Assembly (NCBI RefSeq): GCF_014204515.1
Contig: NZ_JACHLI010000004.1
Span: forward strand, 248,001-312,000
Reading direction: 5' to 3'
DNA length: 64,000 bases
Source: Pseudomonas nitroreducens
GTDB taxonomy: Bacteria > Pseudomonadota > Gammaproteobacteria > Pseudomonadales > Pseudomonadaceae
Shown here: piece after piece, positions 1-8,667 of the stretch
Layout of the letters: each line of letters opens with the position of its first letter
Numbering within the stretch: the first letter of the stretch is position 1
Translations under genes and position numbers: made by a program
The notes under the pieces: model-generated
Told to the model about the DNA's origin: nothing
The model's database searches: none
The model's input: the letters and a program-made list of their open reading frames with translations, nothing else

Positions 1-524
1 TGTTCGAAGACCACCTTGAGGGTCGGGAATCGCTCGACCACGCGGGTCAGGTGCTCGTCGATGAAGCGCTTCTCGCGGTCGAACACGTCGACCTCGGCGC
101 GGGTCACCTCGCCGTGCACCAGCAGCGGCAGGCCGACTTCGGCCATGGCTTCGAGCACGTGGAAGATGTTGTCGACGCTGGTCACGCCCGAATCGGAGTT
201 GGTGGTGGCGCCGGCCGGGTACAGCTTGGCGGCGTGCACGAAGCCGGAGGCCTTGGCGGCGCGGACTTCCTCGGCGCTGGTGCGGTCGGTGAGGTAGAGC
301 ACCATCAGCGGCTCGAAGCGGCTGCCGGCCGGGCGGGCGGCGAGGATGCGCTGGCGATAGGCGTCGGCTTCGGCGGCGTTGCGTACCGGCGGCACCAGGT
401 TCGGCATGATGATGGCGCGGCCGAAGGTGCGGGCGGCGTCGCCGACGGTTTGCGCGAGAGCGGCGCCGTCGCGCAGGTGGATGTGCCAGTCGTCGGGGCG
501 CAGAAGTGTCAGGCGGTCGGACAT
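1..524 (-). CDS. pyrC: Dihydroorotase, N-terminal part (3' end outside window)
   Basis: Catalyses reversible cyclisation of N-carbamoyl-aspartate to dihydroorotate in cytoplasmic pyrimidine synthesis. The first 174 codons are present, beginning MSDRLTLLRPDDWHIHLRD; the HIH pair (residues 14 and 16) is the zinc-binding HxH of the amidohydrolase fold, and the KLYPAGATTNS stretch carries the lysine that is carboxylated in the family. The ATG at 524 sits just before this conserved N-terminus. The gene is divergent from motY and runs off the left edge, so the C-terminal metal ligands cannot be checked. The type is the short, enzymatically active PyrC (E. coli-like) rather than the PyrX/PyrC' pseudo-dihydroorotase. 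Confidence 0.95.
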   Translation of the reverse strand, partial: MSDRLTLLRPDDWHIHLRDGAALAQTVGDAARTFGRAIIMPNLVPPVRNAAEADAYRQRILAARPAGSRFEPLMVLYLTDRTSAEEVRAAKASGFVHAAKLYPAGATTNSDSGVTSVDNIFHVLEAMAEVGLPLLVHGEVTRAEVDVFDREKRFIDEHLTRVVERFPTLKVVFE

Positions 525-662
525 GCGGATTCCAGGGAGGCGGTTGCAGCGGGAAGAGGGTGAAATGCTACCGGAAAAGGCCGTCGCCGGCACTCGCTAT
601 CAAGTTTTGCCGAGGCCGACCGATAGAATCTGGGACGCCTCTTTACCTGTATGGAAGCCATC

Positions 663-1661
663 GTGCGCCAGCCCTCTCTTCTCCTGCTCGCTCTCTGCGC
701 CAGCCTTCCGGCCTGGGGGCTGACCTTCCAGACGCGCATGGAGAGTGCGCAATGGACGGTGGCGGGCGATCAGTTCGAGTGCCGGCTGTCGCAGAGCGTG
801 GCCGGTTTCGGCCTGGGCGAATTCGTCTGGCGTGCCGGCGAGCAGCCGACCTTCCGCCTCAAGCCGCAGACCGGCTGGCTGGGCAGTGGCTCGGCAACCT
901 TGCTGGCCGCCGCGCCGCCGTGGCGGCCGGGGCAGGGCGACCTGAACCTGGGCTCGGTGCAGGTCGGTTCGGGCGACGTTCCGTTCAACAGCACCCAGCA
1001 GCAGGCCGGGCGCCTGCTCGGCGGCCTGCTGGAAGGCCGTGCACCGGAAGTGCGGCACCGCACGCGTACCGGCGACAACCTGCTGGTGCGGCTGATGCCC
1101 ACGCGTTTCGCCGACGGATACGCGCAATTCCAGGATTGTTCGACGAAGATGCTCCCGGTCAACTTCGACCAGGTGCGTCAGAGCCAGATCAGCTTTCCCG
1201 ACGGCGGTACCGAGGTCGACGCCCTGGGCCGCGCCAAGCTGGAGATCATCCTGCAATACATGAAGGCCGACCCGACGGTGAACCGCATCGAACTGGACGG
1301 CCATTCCGACAACAGCGGCAACCGCCTGGCCAATCGCGAGGCTTCGCGCCGCCGCGCCATTGCGGTGATGGAGTACCTGAAGGCCAATGGCGTGGCCGAA
1401 TCGCAGATCACCGTGCGCTTCTATGGCGAGCGCTACCCGCTGGTGAAGAACAACTCCGCCGCCAACCGCGCGAAGAATCGCCGGGTGACGGTGAACCTGT
1501 CCCGCGAGGCGGTCGTCGACCAAGCGCCTGCCGATCCCCCGCCAGCACCCGCCGCAGCGGCTCCCGGCGCCGCCAGCGCCCCAGCCGGGGGCGCCCCGGC
1601 AGCGCCTGCAAGCAACGCCACCAATCCGGCCGTCACGCCGCCTGCCGCACCCAAGGGGTAA
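663..1661 (+). CDS. motY: Flagellar stator-associated protein MotY (OmpA C-terminal domain)
   Basis: Periplasmic T-ring-type protein that supports the flagellar stators. An N-terminal signal peptide (hydrophobic LLLLALCASLPAWG) precedes a MotY-type N-terminal domain (LTFQTRMESAQWTV) and a C-terminal OmpA/MotB peptidoglycan-binding domain with the typical LDGHSDNSGN and NRAKNRRV motifs. It ends in a low-complexity Pro/Ala tail of about 45 residues. The first in-frame ATG is at 651, but GTG at 663 has a GGAAG ribosome site five bases upstream and gives MRQPSLLLLAL, a better signal peptide, so I prefer it (332 aa). Neighbouring pyrC and argG match the P. aeruginosa order around PA3526. Confidence 0.88.
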   Translation: MRQPSLLLLALCASLPAWGLTFQTRMESAQWTVAGDQFECRLSQSVAGFGLGEFVWRAGEQPTFRLKPQTGWLGSGSATLLAAAPPWRPGQGDLNLGSVQVGSGDVPFNSTQQQAGRLLGGLLEGRAPEVRHRTRTGDNLLVRLMPTRFADGYAQFQDCSTKMLPVNFDQVRQSQISFPDGGTEVDALGRAKLEIILQYMKADPTVNRIELDGHSDNSGNRLANREASRRRAIAVMEYLKANGVAESQITVRFYGERYPLVKNNSAANRAKNRRVTVNLSREAVVDQAPADPPPAPAAAAPGAASAPAGGAPAAPASNATNPAVTPPAAPKG

Positions 1662-1793
1662 GCTGCGGCGGCGGGTCGCACCGACGATAGTATTTGTCGC
1701 TTTGTCGTCAAAAGCTGTCGCCCCTCTGTAAATTATTCCAGGCGAGCAGTAGAATCGGACCCTTTCGAGACAACCCCCGTGGAGTTGAGTGGC

Positions 1794-3011
<1,218 letters not shown>

Positions 3012-3036
3012 TAAGCTTGCGTCTCCCGTGACAAGC

Positions 3037-3061
3037 AAACCCCGGCCACGAGCCGGGGTTT
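3037..3061 (+). terminator. Factor-independent terminator of argG
   Basis: A GC hairpin (AAACCCCGGC / GCCGGGGTTT, loop CACGA) lies 25 bases after the argG stop, followed by TGTGTTT. It separates argG from gloA. Confidence 0.85.
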
Positions 3062-3106
3062 GTGTTTATAAGCCCGCCAACCGGGCACCTGATGAGGAAA
3101 GCATCG

Positions 3107-3499
3107 ATGAGACTGCTGCACACCATGCTGCGCGTCGGCGACATGGACAAATCCATCGCCTTCTACACCGAAGTTCTGGGCATGACCCTGCTGCGTCGCA
3201 AGGATTACCCGGACGGCCAGTTCACCCTGGCCTTCGTCGGCTACGGCAACGAGGACGACAACAGCGTCATCGAGCTGACCTACAACTGGGGTGTGGATAA
3301 GTACGAGCTGGGCAGCGGCTACGGCCACATCGCCCTGGAAGTGGCCGACGTCTACAAGGCCTGCGAGGACATCCGCTCGCGCGGCGGCAAGATCACCCGC
3401 GAGCCGGGCCCGATGAAGCACGGCACCAGCATCCTGGCCTTCGTCGAAGACCCGGACGGCTACAAGATCGAGCTGCTCAGCCCGCAGCGCAAGGACTGA
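3107..3499 (+). CDS. gloA: Lactoylglutathione lyase (glyoxalase I)
   Basis: Isomerises the methylglyoxal-glutathione hemithioacetal to S-lactoylglutathione. The 130-aa protein is the short single-domain, nickel-type form. The four metal ligands of the E. coli enzyme are at identical positions: His5, Glu56, His74 and Glu122. The preferred ATG at 3107 gives MRLLHTMLRV and has GAGG upstream; an in-frame ATG at 3092 would add MRKAS. It sits between two terminators, so it is likely a single-gene unit, as with PAO1 gloA1 beside argG. Confidence 0.96.
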   Translation: MRLLHTMLRVGDMDKSIAFYTEVLGMTLLRRKDYPDGQFTLAFVGYGNEDDNSVIELTYNWGVDKYELGSGYGHIALEVADVYKACEDIRSRGGKITREPGPMKHGTSILAFVEDPDGYKIELLSPQRKD

Positions 3500-3528
3500 T
3501 CCTTCGCCTGCTGGCGATGTGTCTCCGG

Positions 3529-3561
3529 AAAACCCCGCCGCCCTGGCGGGGTTTTTCTTTT
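3529..3561 (+). terminator. Factor-independent terminator of gloA
   Basis: Hairpin AAAACCCCGCC / GGCGGGGTTTTT with a GCCCT loop followed by CTTTT, 30 bases after the gloA stop. Confidence 0.88.
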
Positions 3562-3606
3562 CCGGCTGTCATCAGAAAGTCACCACAGCGTTCATACTCA
3601 AGGGGC

Positions 3607-3627
3607 ATCGACGCTGGAAGCGTCGAT
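3607..3627. repeat. Perfect inverted repeat in the ppnN leader region
   Basis: ATCGACGCT and its complement are separated by three bases, 169 bases before ppnN. The 235-base gap 3562-3795 holds no gene I can support; this hairpin is its only clear structure. It could be an operator or an RNA hairpin in the ppnN leader. Confidence 0.4.
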
Positions 3628-3795
3628 TGCGGAAGCAGTTTCCGCCATTCGCTTGTCAGAGTCAGAAGGAGCGCGCTGCGGGCCGAAGAATCCCCGCCGT
3701 GACGCCCCCTGCAACAACGGCTGAATGGACGGCCGCATCGATTTACCGGAAGGCCCGCGCGCCAGCGCCCGGCCTCCATCGTCAAGGAATACAGC

Positions 3796-5190
3796 ATGTC
3801 CCCAAGACCGGTTAACAACGCCTCGGTCAGCCCCAAGGGCAGCCTTGAAACCCTCTCCCAACGTGAAGTCCACCAGCTCAGCGAAGCGGGCTCGGGCAGC
3901 ACCTACAAGCTCTTCCGCCAGTGTGCCCTGGCCATCCTCAATACCGGCACGCAGATCGACAACGCCAAGCACATCCTCGACGCCTACCGCGACTTCGAGC
4001 TGGAAATCCATCAGCAGGACCGCGGCGTGCGCCTGGAGCTGTTCAACGCGCCGGCCGACGCCTTCGTCGACGGCGAGATGATCGCCAGTACCCGCGAGAT
4101 GCTGTTCAGCGCCCTGCGCGACATCGTCTACACGCAGAACGCGCTGAACAGCCGGCGCTTCGGCCTGGACAGCTCGGCGGGCATCACCGACTACGTCTTC
4201 CACCTGCTGCGCAATGCCCGCGCCCTGCACGCCGGCGTGGAGCCGAAGATCGTCGTCTGCTGGGGCGGCCATTCCATCAGCACCAACGAGTACAAGTACA
4301 CCAAGAAGGTCGGCCACGAGTTGGGCCTGCGCAGCCTCGATGTCTGCACCGGTTGCGGCCCGGGCGTGATGAAGGGCCCGATGAAGGGCGCCACCATCGG
4401 CCATGCCAAGCAGCGCATCACCGATGGCCGCTATATCGGCCTGACCGAGCCGGGGATCATCGCCGCCGAGGCGCCAAACCCGATCGTCAACGAGCTGGTG
4501 ATCCTGCCGGACATCGAGAAGCGCCTGGAGGCCTTCGTCCGCCTCGGCCACGGCATCGTCGTGTTCCCCGGCGGGGTCGGTACGGCGGAGGAGTTCCTCT
4601 ACCTGCTGGGTATCCTGATGCACCCGGACAACGCCGATCAGCCGTTCCCCCTGGTGCTCAGCGGCCCGCGCAGCGCGGCGGCGTACATCGAGCAGCTGCA
4701 CGCCTTCGTCGGCGCGACGCTGGGCGAGGCGGCGCAGCAGCGCTACCGCATCATCATCGACGACCCGGCGGAAGTGGCGCGGGAGATGAGCCAGGGGCTC
4801 AAGCGGGTCAAGCAGTTCCGCCGCGAGCGCAACGACGCCTACCACTTCAACTGGCTGCTGAAGATCGACGAGGGCTTCCAGCGTCCGTTCGAACCGACCC
4901 ACGAGAACATGGCGAGCCTGGACCTGGGTCGCGACGTGCCGCCCCACGAGCTGGCAGCGAACCTGCGCCGGGCGTTCTCCGGCATCGTCGCCGGCAACGT
5001 CAAGGAGCAGGGCATCCGCATGATCGAGGCGTTCGGCCCCTACGAGATCCACGGCGACGCCGCGATCATGGAACCGCTGGATGCGCTGCTGCAGGCGTTC
5101 GTCGAGCAGCACCGCATGAAGCTGCCGGGTGGCGCGGCCTACGAGCCGTGCTATCGGGTGGTGCAGCGCAGTCCAGCAATGGCCGACTGA
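3796..5190 (+). CDS. ppnN: Nucleotide 5'-monophosphate nucleosidase (LOG family)
   Basis: Cleaves purine and pyrimidine 5'-nucleotides to base plus ribose 5-phosphate; the E. coli homologue (YgdH) is controlled by (p)ppGpp. At 464 aa it is the long PpnN type, with an N-terminal alpha-helical domain (about 1-145), a central Rossmann-like LOG domain carrying TGCGPGVMKGPMKGA and the signature PGGVGTAEE, and a C-terminal extension absent from short LOG proteins. The start MSPRPVNNASVSPKG is the first ATG of a continuously coding frame. The gene ends before a bidirectional terminator. Confidence 0.93.
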   Translation: MSPRPVNNASVSPKGSLETLSQREVHQLSEAGSGSTYKLFRQCALAILNTGTQIDNAKHILDAYRDFELEIHQQDRGVRLELFNAPADAFVDGEMIASTREMLFSALRDIVYTQNALNSRRFGLDSSAGITDYVFHLLRNARALHAGVEPKIVVCWGGHSISTNEYKYTKKVGHELGLRSLDVCTGCGPGVMKGPMKGATIGHAKQRITDGRYIGLTEPGIIAAEAPNPIVNELVILPDIEKRLEAFVRLGHGIVVFPGGVGTAEEFLYLLGILMHPDNADQPFPLVLSGPRSAAAYIEQLHAFVGATLGEAAQQRYRIIIDDPAEVAREMSQGLKRVKQFRRERNDAYHFNWLLKIDEGFQRPFEPTHENMASLDLGRDVPPHELAANLRRAFSGIVAGNVKEQGIRMIEAFGPYEIHGDAAIMEPLDALLQAFVEQHRMKLPGGAAYEPCYRVVQRSPAMAD

Positions 5191-5220
5191 CTCAGGGCCC
5201 GCGCTTGGCAGAGGACAGTC

Positions 5221-5241
5221 CCCTCTCCCTCTGGGAGAGGG
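5221..5241. repeat. Extragenic CCCTCTCCC palindrome
   Basis: CCCTCTCCC and GGGAGAGGG flank TCT. A related CTCTCCC...GGGAGAGGGG palindrome occurs at about 36959-36991; such CTCTCCCT stretches are dispersed intergenic repeats in Pseudomonas. Confidence 0.6.
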
Positions 5242-5289
5242 AGCCGTTCGAGTCAGCGGATACCGCGGAGTCAGCCTGACAGCACAAAC

Positions 5290-5319
5290 AAAAAGCCCCG
5301 CCAGAATGCGGGGCTTTTT
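5290..5319. terminator. Bidirectional terminator between ppnN and the small acidic gene
   Basis: AAAAAGCCCCGC / GCGGGGCTTTTT hairpin with A-tract and T-tract on opposite sides, placed between the convergent genes ending at 5190 and 5361. Confidence 0.9.
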
Positions 5320-5360
5320 CATGCAGGTACTTCGCTTGGGACTTTCGTTCAGGAGCAGGC

Positions 5361-5543
5361 TTACAGATCGAAATCGTAGTCGGACAGTTGGCGCTGCAGG
5401 CGACGTTCTTCCAGGTAGTTGTCGATGATGCGGCGCTTGGTCAGGTTGGTCTTGGCGACCTCTGCGGTGGCTTCCGCGCCGTCATCGCTGTCGTCTGTGC
5501 TGACATCGTCCTCGAGTTCGAGGTCTTCTTTGTCGTTTGCCAT
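5361..5543 (-). CDS. Small acidic protein, PA3496-like family
   Basis: A 60-aa protein, MANDKEDLELEDD..., very acidic in its first half (runs of D and E) and basic/arginine-rich in its second half (TKRRIIDNYLEERRLQRQL). No signal peptide or membrane segment is seen. The start is the ATG at 5543, which has GGAG eight bases upstream; a GTG at 5552 would add MHR. It lies downstream of nth on the same strand and matches the small gene next to nth in P. aeruginosa (PA3496 from memory). Function unknown; the opposite charge halves suggest a small regulatory or envelope-linked partner protein, which is inference. Confidence 0.8.
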   Translation of the reverse strand: MANDKEDLELEDDVSTDDSDDGAEATAEVAKTNLTKRRIIDNYLEERRLQRQLSDYDFDL

Positions 5544-5650
5544 TCGGTGCACTCCACAACACGGGGTGTGTTGGCGCCCCTTATATCGACAAAGGCCCGG
5601 ACGGTAAAAAAGATTTTTTCAATCAGGCTGAAGGAATTTTCCCATAACGC

Positions 5651-6289
5651 TCAATCGTCCGAAGTCTTGTGCTTGAACTCGCACAAGTCCTCGATCCGGC
5701 AGCTGCCGCACTGCGGCTTGCGTGCCTTGCAGACGTAGCGGCCATGCAGGATCAGCCAGTGGTGGGCATCGAGCAGGTATTCCTTGGGCACGAACTTGAG
5801 CAGCTTGCGCTCCACTTCCAGCACATTGCGCCCCGGCGCGATATGGGTGCGGTTGGAGACGCGGAAGATGTGGGTGTCCACCGCCATCGCCGGCTGTCGG
5901 AAAGCCGTGTTGAGCACCACGTTGGCGGTCTTGCGGCCCACGCCCGGCAGGGCTTCGAGGTCTTCGCGGTTCTCCGGGACCTGGCCGCCGTGCTTCTCGA
6001 TGAGGATGCGGCAGGTCTCGATGGTGTTCTTCGCCTTGCTGTTGTACAGGCCGATGGTCTTGATGTACTCCGACAGGCCTTCCACGCCCAGGGCGTAGAT
6101 CGCCTCCGGGGTATTGGCTACCGGATAGAGCTTGGCAGTGGCCTTGTTCACCCCGACGTCGGTGGCCTGGGCGGAGAGCAGCACCGCGATCAGCAGCTCG
6201 AAGGGCGTGCTGTAGGCCAGTTCGGTTTCGGGGTTGGGATTGTCTTCCTTGAGTCGGCGGAAAATCTCCGCGCGCTTGGCGGCATTCAT
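5651..6289 (-). CDS. nth: Endonuclease III
   Basis: Bifunctional DNA glycosylase/AP lyase that removes oxidised pyrimidines. The helix-hairpin-helix LPGVGRKTA contains the catalytic lysine (Lys120), the catalytic aspartate is Asp138 (VDTHIFR), and the [4Fe-4S] ligands Cys187, Cys194, Cys197 and Cys203 have the exact C-x6-C-x2-C-x5-C spacing. The 212-aa length matches E. coli Nth. Its ATG overlaps the rsxE stop (ATGA), so it is the last gene of the rsx operon, a linkage shared with E. coli. Confidence 0.97.
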   Translation of the reverse strand: MNAAKRAEIFRRLKEDNPNPETELAYSTPFELLIAVLLSAQATDVGVNKATAKLYPVANTPEAIYALGVEGLSEYIKTIGLYNSKAKNTIETCRILIEKHGGQVPENREDLEALPGVGRKTANVVLNTAFRQPAMAVDTHIFRVSNRTHIAPGRNVLEVERKLLKFVPKEYLLDAHHWLILHGRYVCKARKPQCGSCRIEDLCEFKHKTSDD

Positions 6290-6999
6290 TCGATCACTCC
6301 GGTCACGCGGACGCGTTGGCGCTCGGTCGCGGGTGCGTCGCCCGCTGGCGCCTTGGCGCGGTCCGCCAGGCTTTCATCAATACGGTTCTTCAGTGCAAGC
6401 AGCAGGCCCAGCAGCAGGAAGGCGCCGGGGGGCAGGACGGCCAGCAGCAGGCCCTGATAGCCAGGAATCTGCAGCTTCCAGTCGGCGGCACCAGGGCCGA
6501 ACAGCAGCTCCATGCCGGCCAGCAGAGTGCCATGGCCGAGCAGTTCGCGCAGGGTGCCGAGGATCAGCAGGACCAGGGCGAAGCCCAGGCCCATCATCAG
6601 GCCGTCGAAGGCCGAGCGCGCGACCTTGTTGTGCGAGGCGAAGGATTGCGCGCGGCCGAGGATCACGCAGTGGGTGGCGATCAGCGGAACGAAGATGCCC
6701 AGCACCTCGTACAGCTCGTAGCGCCAGGCCTGCATCAGCAGTTCGACGCAGGTGGCCAGGGTGGCGCTGATCAGCAGGAAGGCGGGCAGGCGCACCGTCT
6801 CACTCAGGCTGCTGCGCAGCAACGACGCGGCAATGCTGGAACAGACCAGCACGCAGACAGTCGCCAGCCCCAGGCCGAGGGCGCTGACCATGGAACTGCT
6901 GGTGCCCAGCAGCGGGCACAGGCCGAGCAGCTGCACCAGACCGGGGTTGTTCTTCCACAGGCCCTGCAGGGCGATGTCGCGGTAGCCGGGGCTATTCAT
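6286..6999 (-). CDS. rsxE: Electron transport complex subunit RsxE/RnfE
   Basis: Integral membrane subunit of the ion-coupled Rsx/Rnf complex. The 237-aa product has six hydrophobic segments and the family motifs NNPGLVQLLGLCPLLG and GIFVPLIATHCVILGRA. The start MNSPGYRDIALQGLWKNN (ATG 6999) is conserved; the longer open frame upstream is non-coding overlap with rsxG. It overlaps rsxG by eight bases and nth by four. RsxA and RsxE are homologous subunits that insert in the membrane in opposite topology. Confidence 0.93.
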   Translation of the reverse strand: MNSPGYRDIALQGLWKNNPGLVQLLGLCPLLGTSSSMVSALGLGLATVCVLVCSSIAASLLRSSLSETVRLPAFLLISATLATCVELLMQAWRYELYEVLGIFVPLIATHCVILGRAQSFASHNKVARSAFDGLMMGLGFALVLLILGTLRELLGHGTLLAGMELLFGPGAADWKLQIPGYQGLLLAVLPPGAFLLLGLLLALKNRIDESLADRAKAPAGDAPATERQRVRVTGVIE

Positions 7000-7627
7000 C
7001 GGTACCTCCGGAGGCCGCCGGGGCGAGCAGCTGCGCCTTGTGCGCGTCGAAATACTGCAGCGCCAGGTGGGTGGCCTTGACCACTGCACGCGGAGTGACG
7101 GTGGCGCCGACGAACTGGTCGAACTGGCCGCCGTCCTTCTTCACCTTCCAGCCGGCTGCGCCCGGGTCGTTCAGCGAGTGGCCGTCGAAGCCGTGCAGCC
7201 AGTCGCTCTTGCCCGGCTCGATGCGATCGCCCTGGCCCGGTGTCTCGTGGTGCGCCACGACTCGCACGCCGAGCAGGCGACCCTGTGCGGTCACGCCGAC
7301 CAGCAGGTGGATCGAGCCGCCGTAGCCGTCGCGCGCCACCGGTTGCAGGATCACCGCCGTGGCCTGGCCCTGAAAACGGGCGATATAGGCCGGCGCCGGC
7401 TCGTCGCGCCCCAGCAGAGCGGGATCGAAGGTGCTGACTGCGGTTTCCAGCGGGTGGTTGTCGTAGCTGCCCTTGGGCAGCAGTTCCAGCAGCGTGCGGC
7501 CACGCGCGTCGCGCTGGGCGGTGTCGATGCGCTGGGCGGTGAACTGGTGGACGGCTGCCACCAGGCCGGCGGCGATCACCACAAGCAGACCCAGTACGAG
7601 GGCATTCTTCAGCACGGCGCGGTTCAT
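6992..7627 (-). CDS. rsxG: Electron transport complex subunit RsxG/RnfG (FMN-carrying)
   Basis: Membrane-anchored periplasmic flavoprotein of the complex: one N-terminal transmembrane helix (about 8-28) followed by an FMN-binding domain. The covalent FMN motif appears as GATVT at residues 174-178 (VGATVT rather than the common SGATxT); Thr178 is the expected attachment site. The 211-aa length is normal. The start overlaps the rsxD stop by four bases and the end overlaps the rsxE start. Confidence 0.93.
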   Translation of the reverse strand: MNRAVLKNALVLGLLVVIAAGLVAAVHQFTAQRIDTAQRDARGRTLLELLPKGSYDNHPLETAVSTFDPALLGRDEPAPAYIARFQGQATAVILQPVARDGYGGSIHLLVGVTAQGRLLGVRVVAHHETPGQGDRIEPGKSDWLHGFDGHSLNDPGAAGWKVKKDGGQFDQFVGATVTPRAVVKATHLALQYFDAHKAQLLAPAASGGTDE

Positions 7628-8667
7628 CGTTCATCCGCCTTGAAGCCGCGCTCGGGCTTCTGGTGGCCATAGGTGCGCGGGCGGGTGAAGTGGTCGATGG
7701 TCGGCGCGGCGAGGTTCATCAGCAGCACGGCGAACGCCAGCCCTTCCGGGTAGCCACCCCAGGCGCGGATCATGTAGGTGAACACGCCGACGCCGATGCC
7801 GAACAGCAGCCGGCCACGGTTGCTGGTGGCGCCGGAGACCGGGTCGGTGACGATGAAGAAGGCGCCGAGCATGGTCGCCCCGCTGAACAGGTGCAGCAGC
7901 GGCGAGCCGTGGGAGTCGGAGCCGCTGCCGTTCCAGAACAGCAGGCTCATGACGAACAGGCCGCCGAGCATGCCCACCGGGGCATGCCAGGTAAACAGCC
8001 GGCGCCAGAGCAGGAACAGCCCGCCGGCGAGGAAGGCCAGGTTGACCAGCTCCGCGCCGCGCCCGCCGACGCTGCCGAAAGCGGGGGACTGCACCAGCAG
8101 TTCTTCCATGGTCAGGCTGTGGTTGTTGCGCACCACGTCCAGCGCCGTGGCGCCGACCCAGGCGTCCGGCGCCAGGCTGGCGAAGCCGAGGATCTGCCCG
8201 AGGCCTTCGCCGACTCCGAGCGTGCTGTCCGGCGCCGGCCACTGGCTCATCAGTTGCGGGAAGGACACCAGCACTGCGGCGTAGCCGACCATCGCCGGGT
8301 TGAACGGGTTCTGCCCGAGGCCGCCGTACAGGTGCTTGCCGAAGATCAGCGCGAATACCGTGGCCACCGCGCTCAGCCACCAGGGCGCATAGGGCGGCAG
8401 GGCGAGGGCGAGCAGCACGGCGGTGACCAGTGCACTGCCGTCCTTGAGGAAGAACGTCACCGGGCGCTCGCGCAGTTTGAGCATCAGCGCTTCGGTGGCG
8501 AGGGAGAGCAGGCTGCACCAGAGCAGGTTGAACAGCGTGCCGACGCCGTACAGGCCGATCAGCACCAGTGCGCCCGGAGTGCAGGCGGCCAGCAGGGTCA
8601 GCATGACCTTCTGCGTGCGATTCGCGCCGCTGGCGTGGGGCGAGCTGAAGCGCGGCAGCTTTATCAA
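7624..8667 (-). CDS. rsxD: Electron transport complex subunit RsxD/RnfD (FMN-carrying)
   Basis: Polytopic membrane subunit of 347 aa with about nine hydrophobic segments, the conserved KDGSALVTAVLLALALPP and GLGQNPFNPAMVGYA stretches, and the covalent flavin motif GATALD at residues 172-177 (Thr174). It is translationally coupled to rsxC (ATGA at 8664-8667) and to rsxG. Start is the ATG at 8667. Confidence 0.95.
   Translation of the reverse strand: MIKLPRFSSPHASGANRTQKVMLTLLAACTPGALVLIGLYGVGTLFNLLWCSLLSLATEALMLKLRERPVTFFLKDGSALVTAVLLALALPPYAPWWLSAVATVFALIFGKHLYGGLGQNPFNPAMVGYAAVLVSFPQLMSQWPAPDSTLGVGEGLGQILGFASLAPDAWVGATALDVVRNNHSLTMEELLVQSPAFGSVGGRGAELVNLAFLAGGLFLLWRRLFTWHAPVGMLGGLFVMSLLFWNGSGSDSHGSPLLHLFSGATMLGAFFIVTDPVSGATSNRGRLLFGIGVGVFTYMIRAWGGYPEGLAFAVLLMNLAAPTIDHFTRPRTYGHQKPERGFKADER

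Noticed and set aside
7075..7110. RsxG flavin site lacking the usual Ser (VGATVT instead of SGATxT) as sign of inactivation
   Set aside because: The attachment threonine and following residues are intact and the first position varies in the family.
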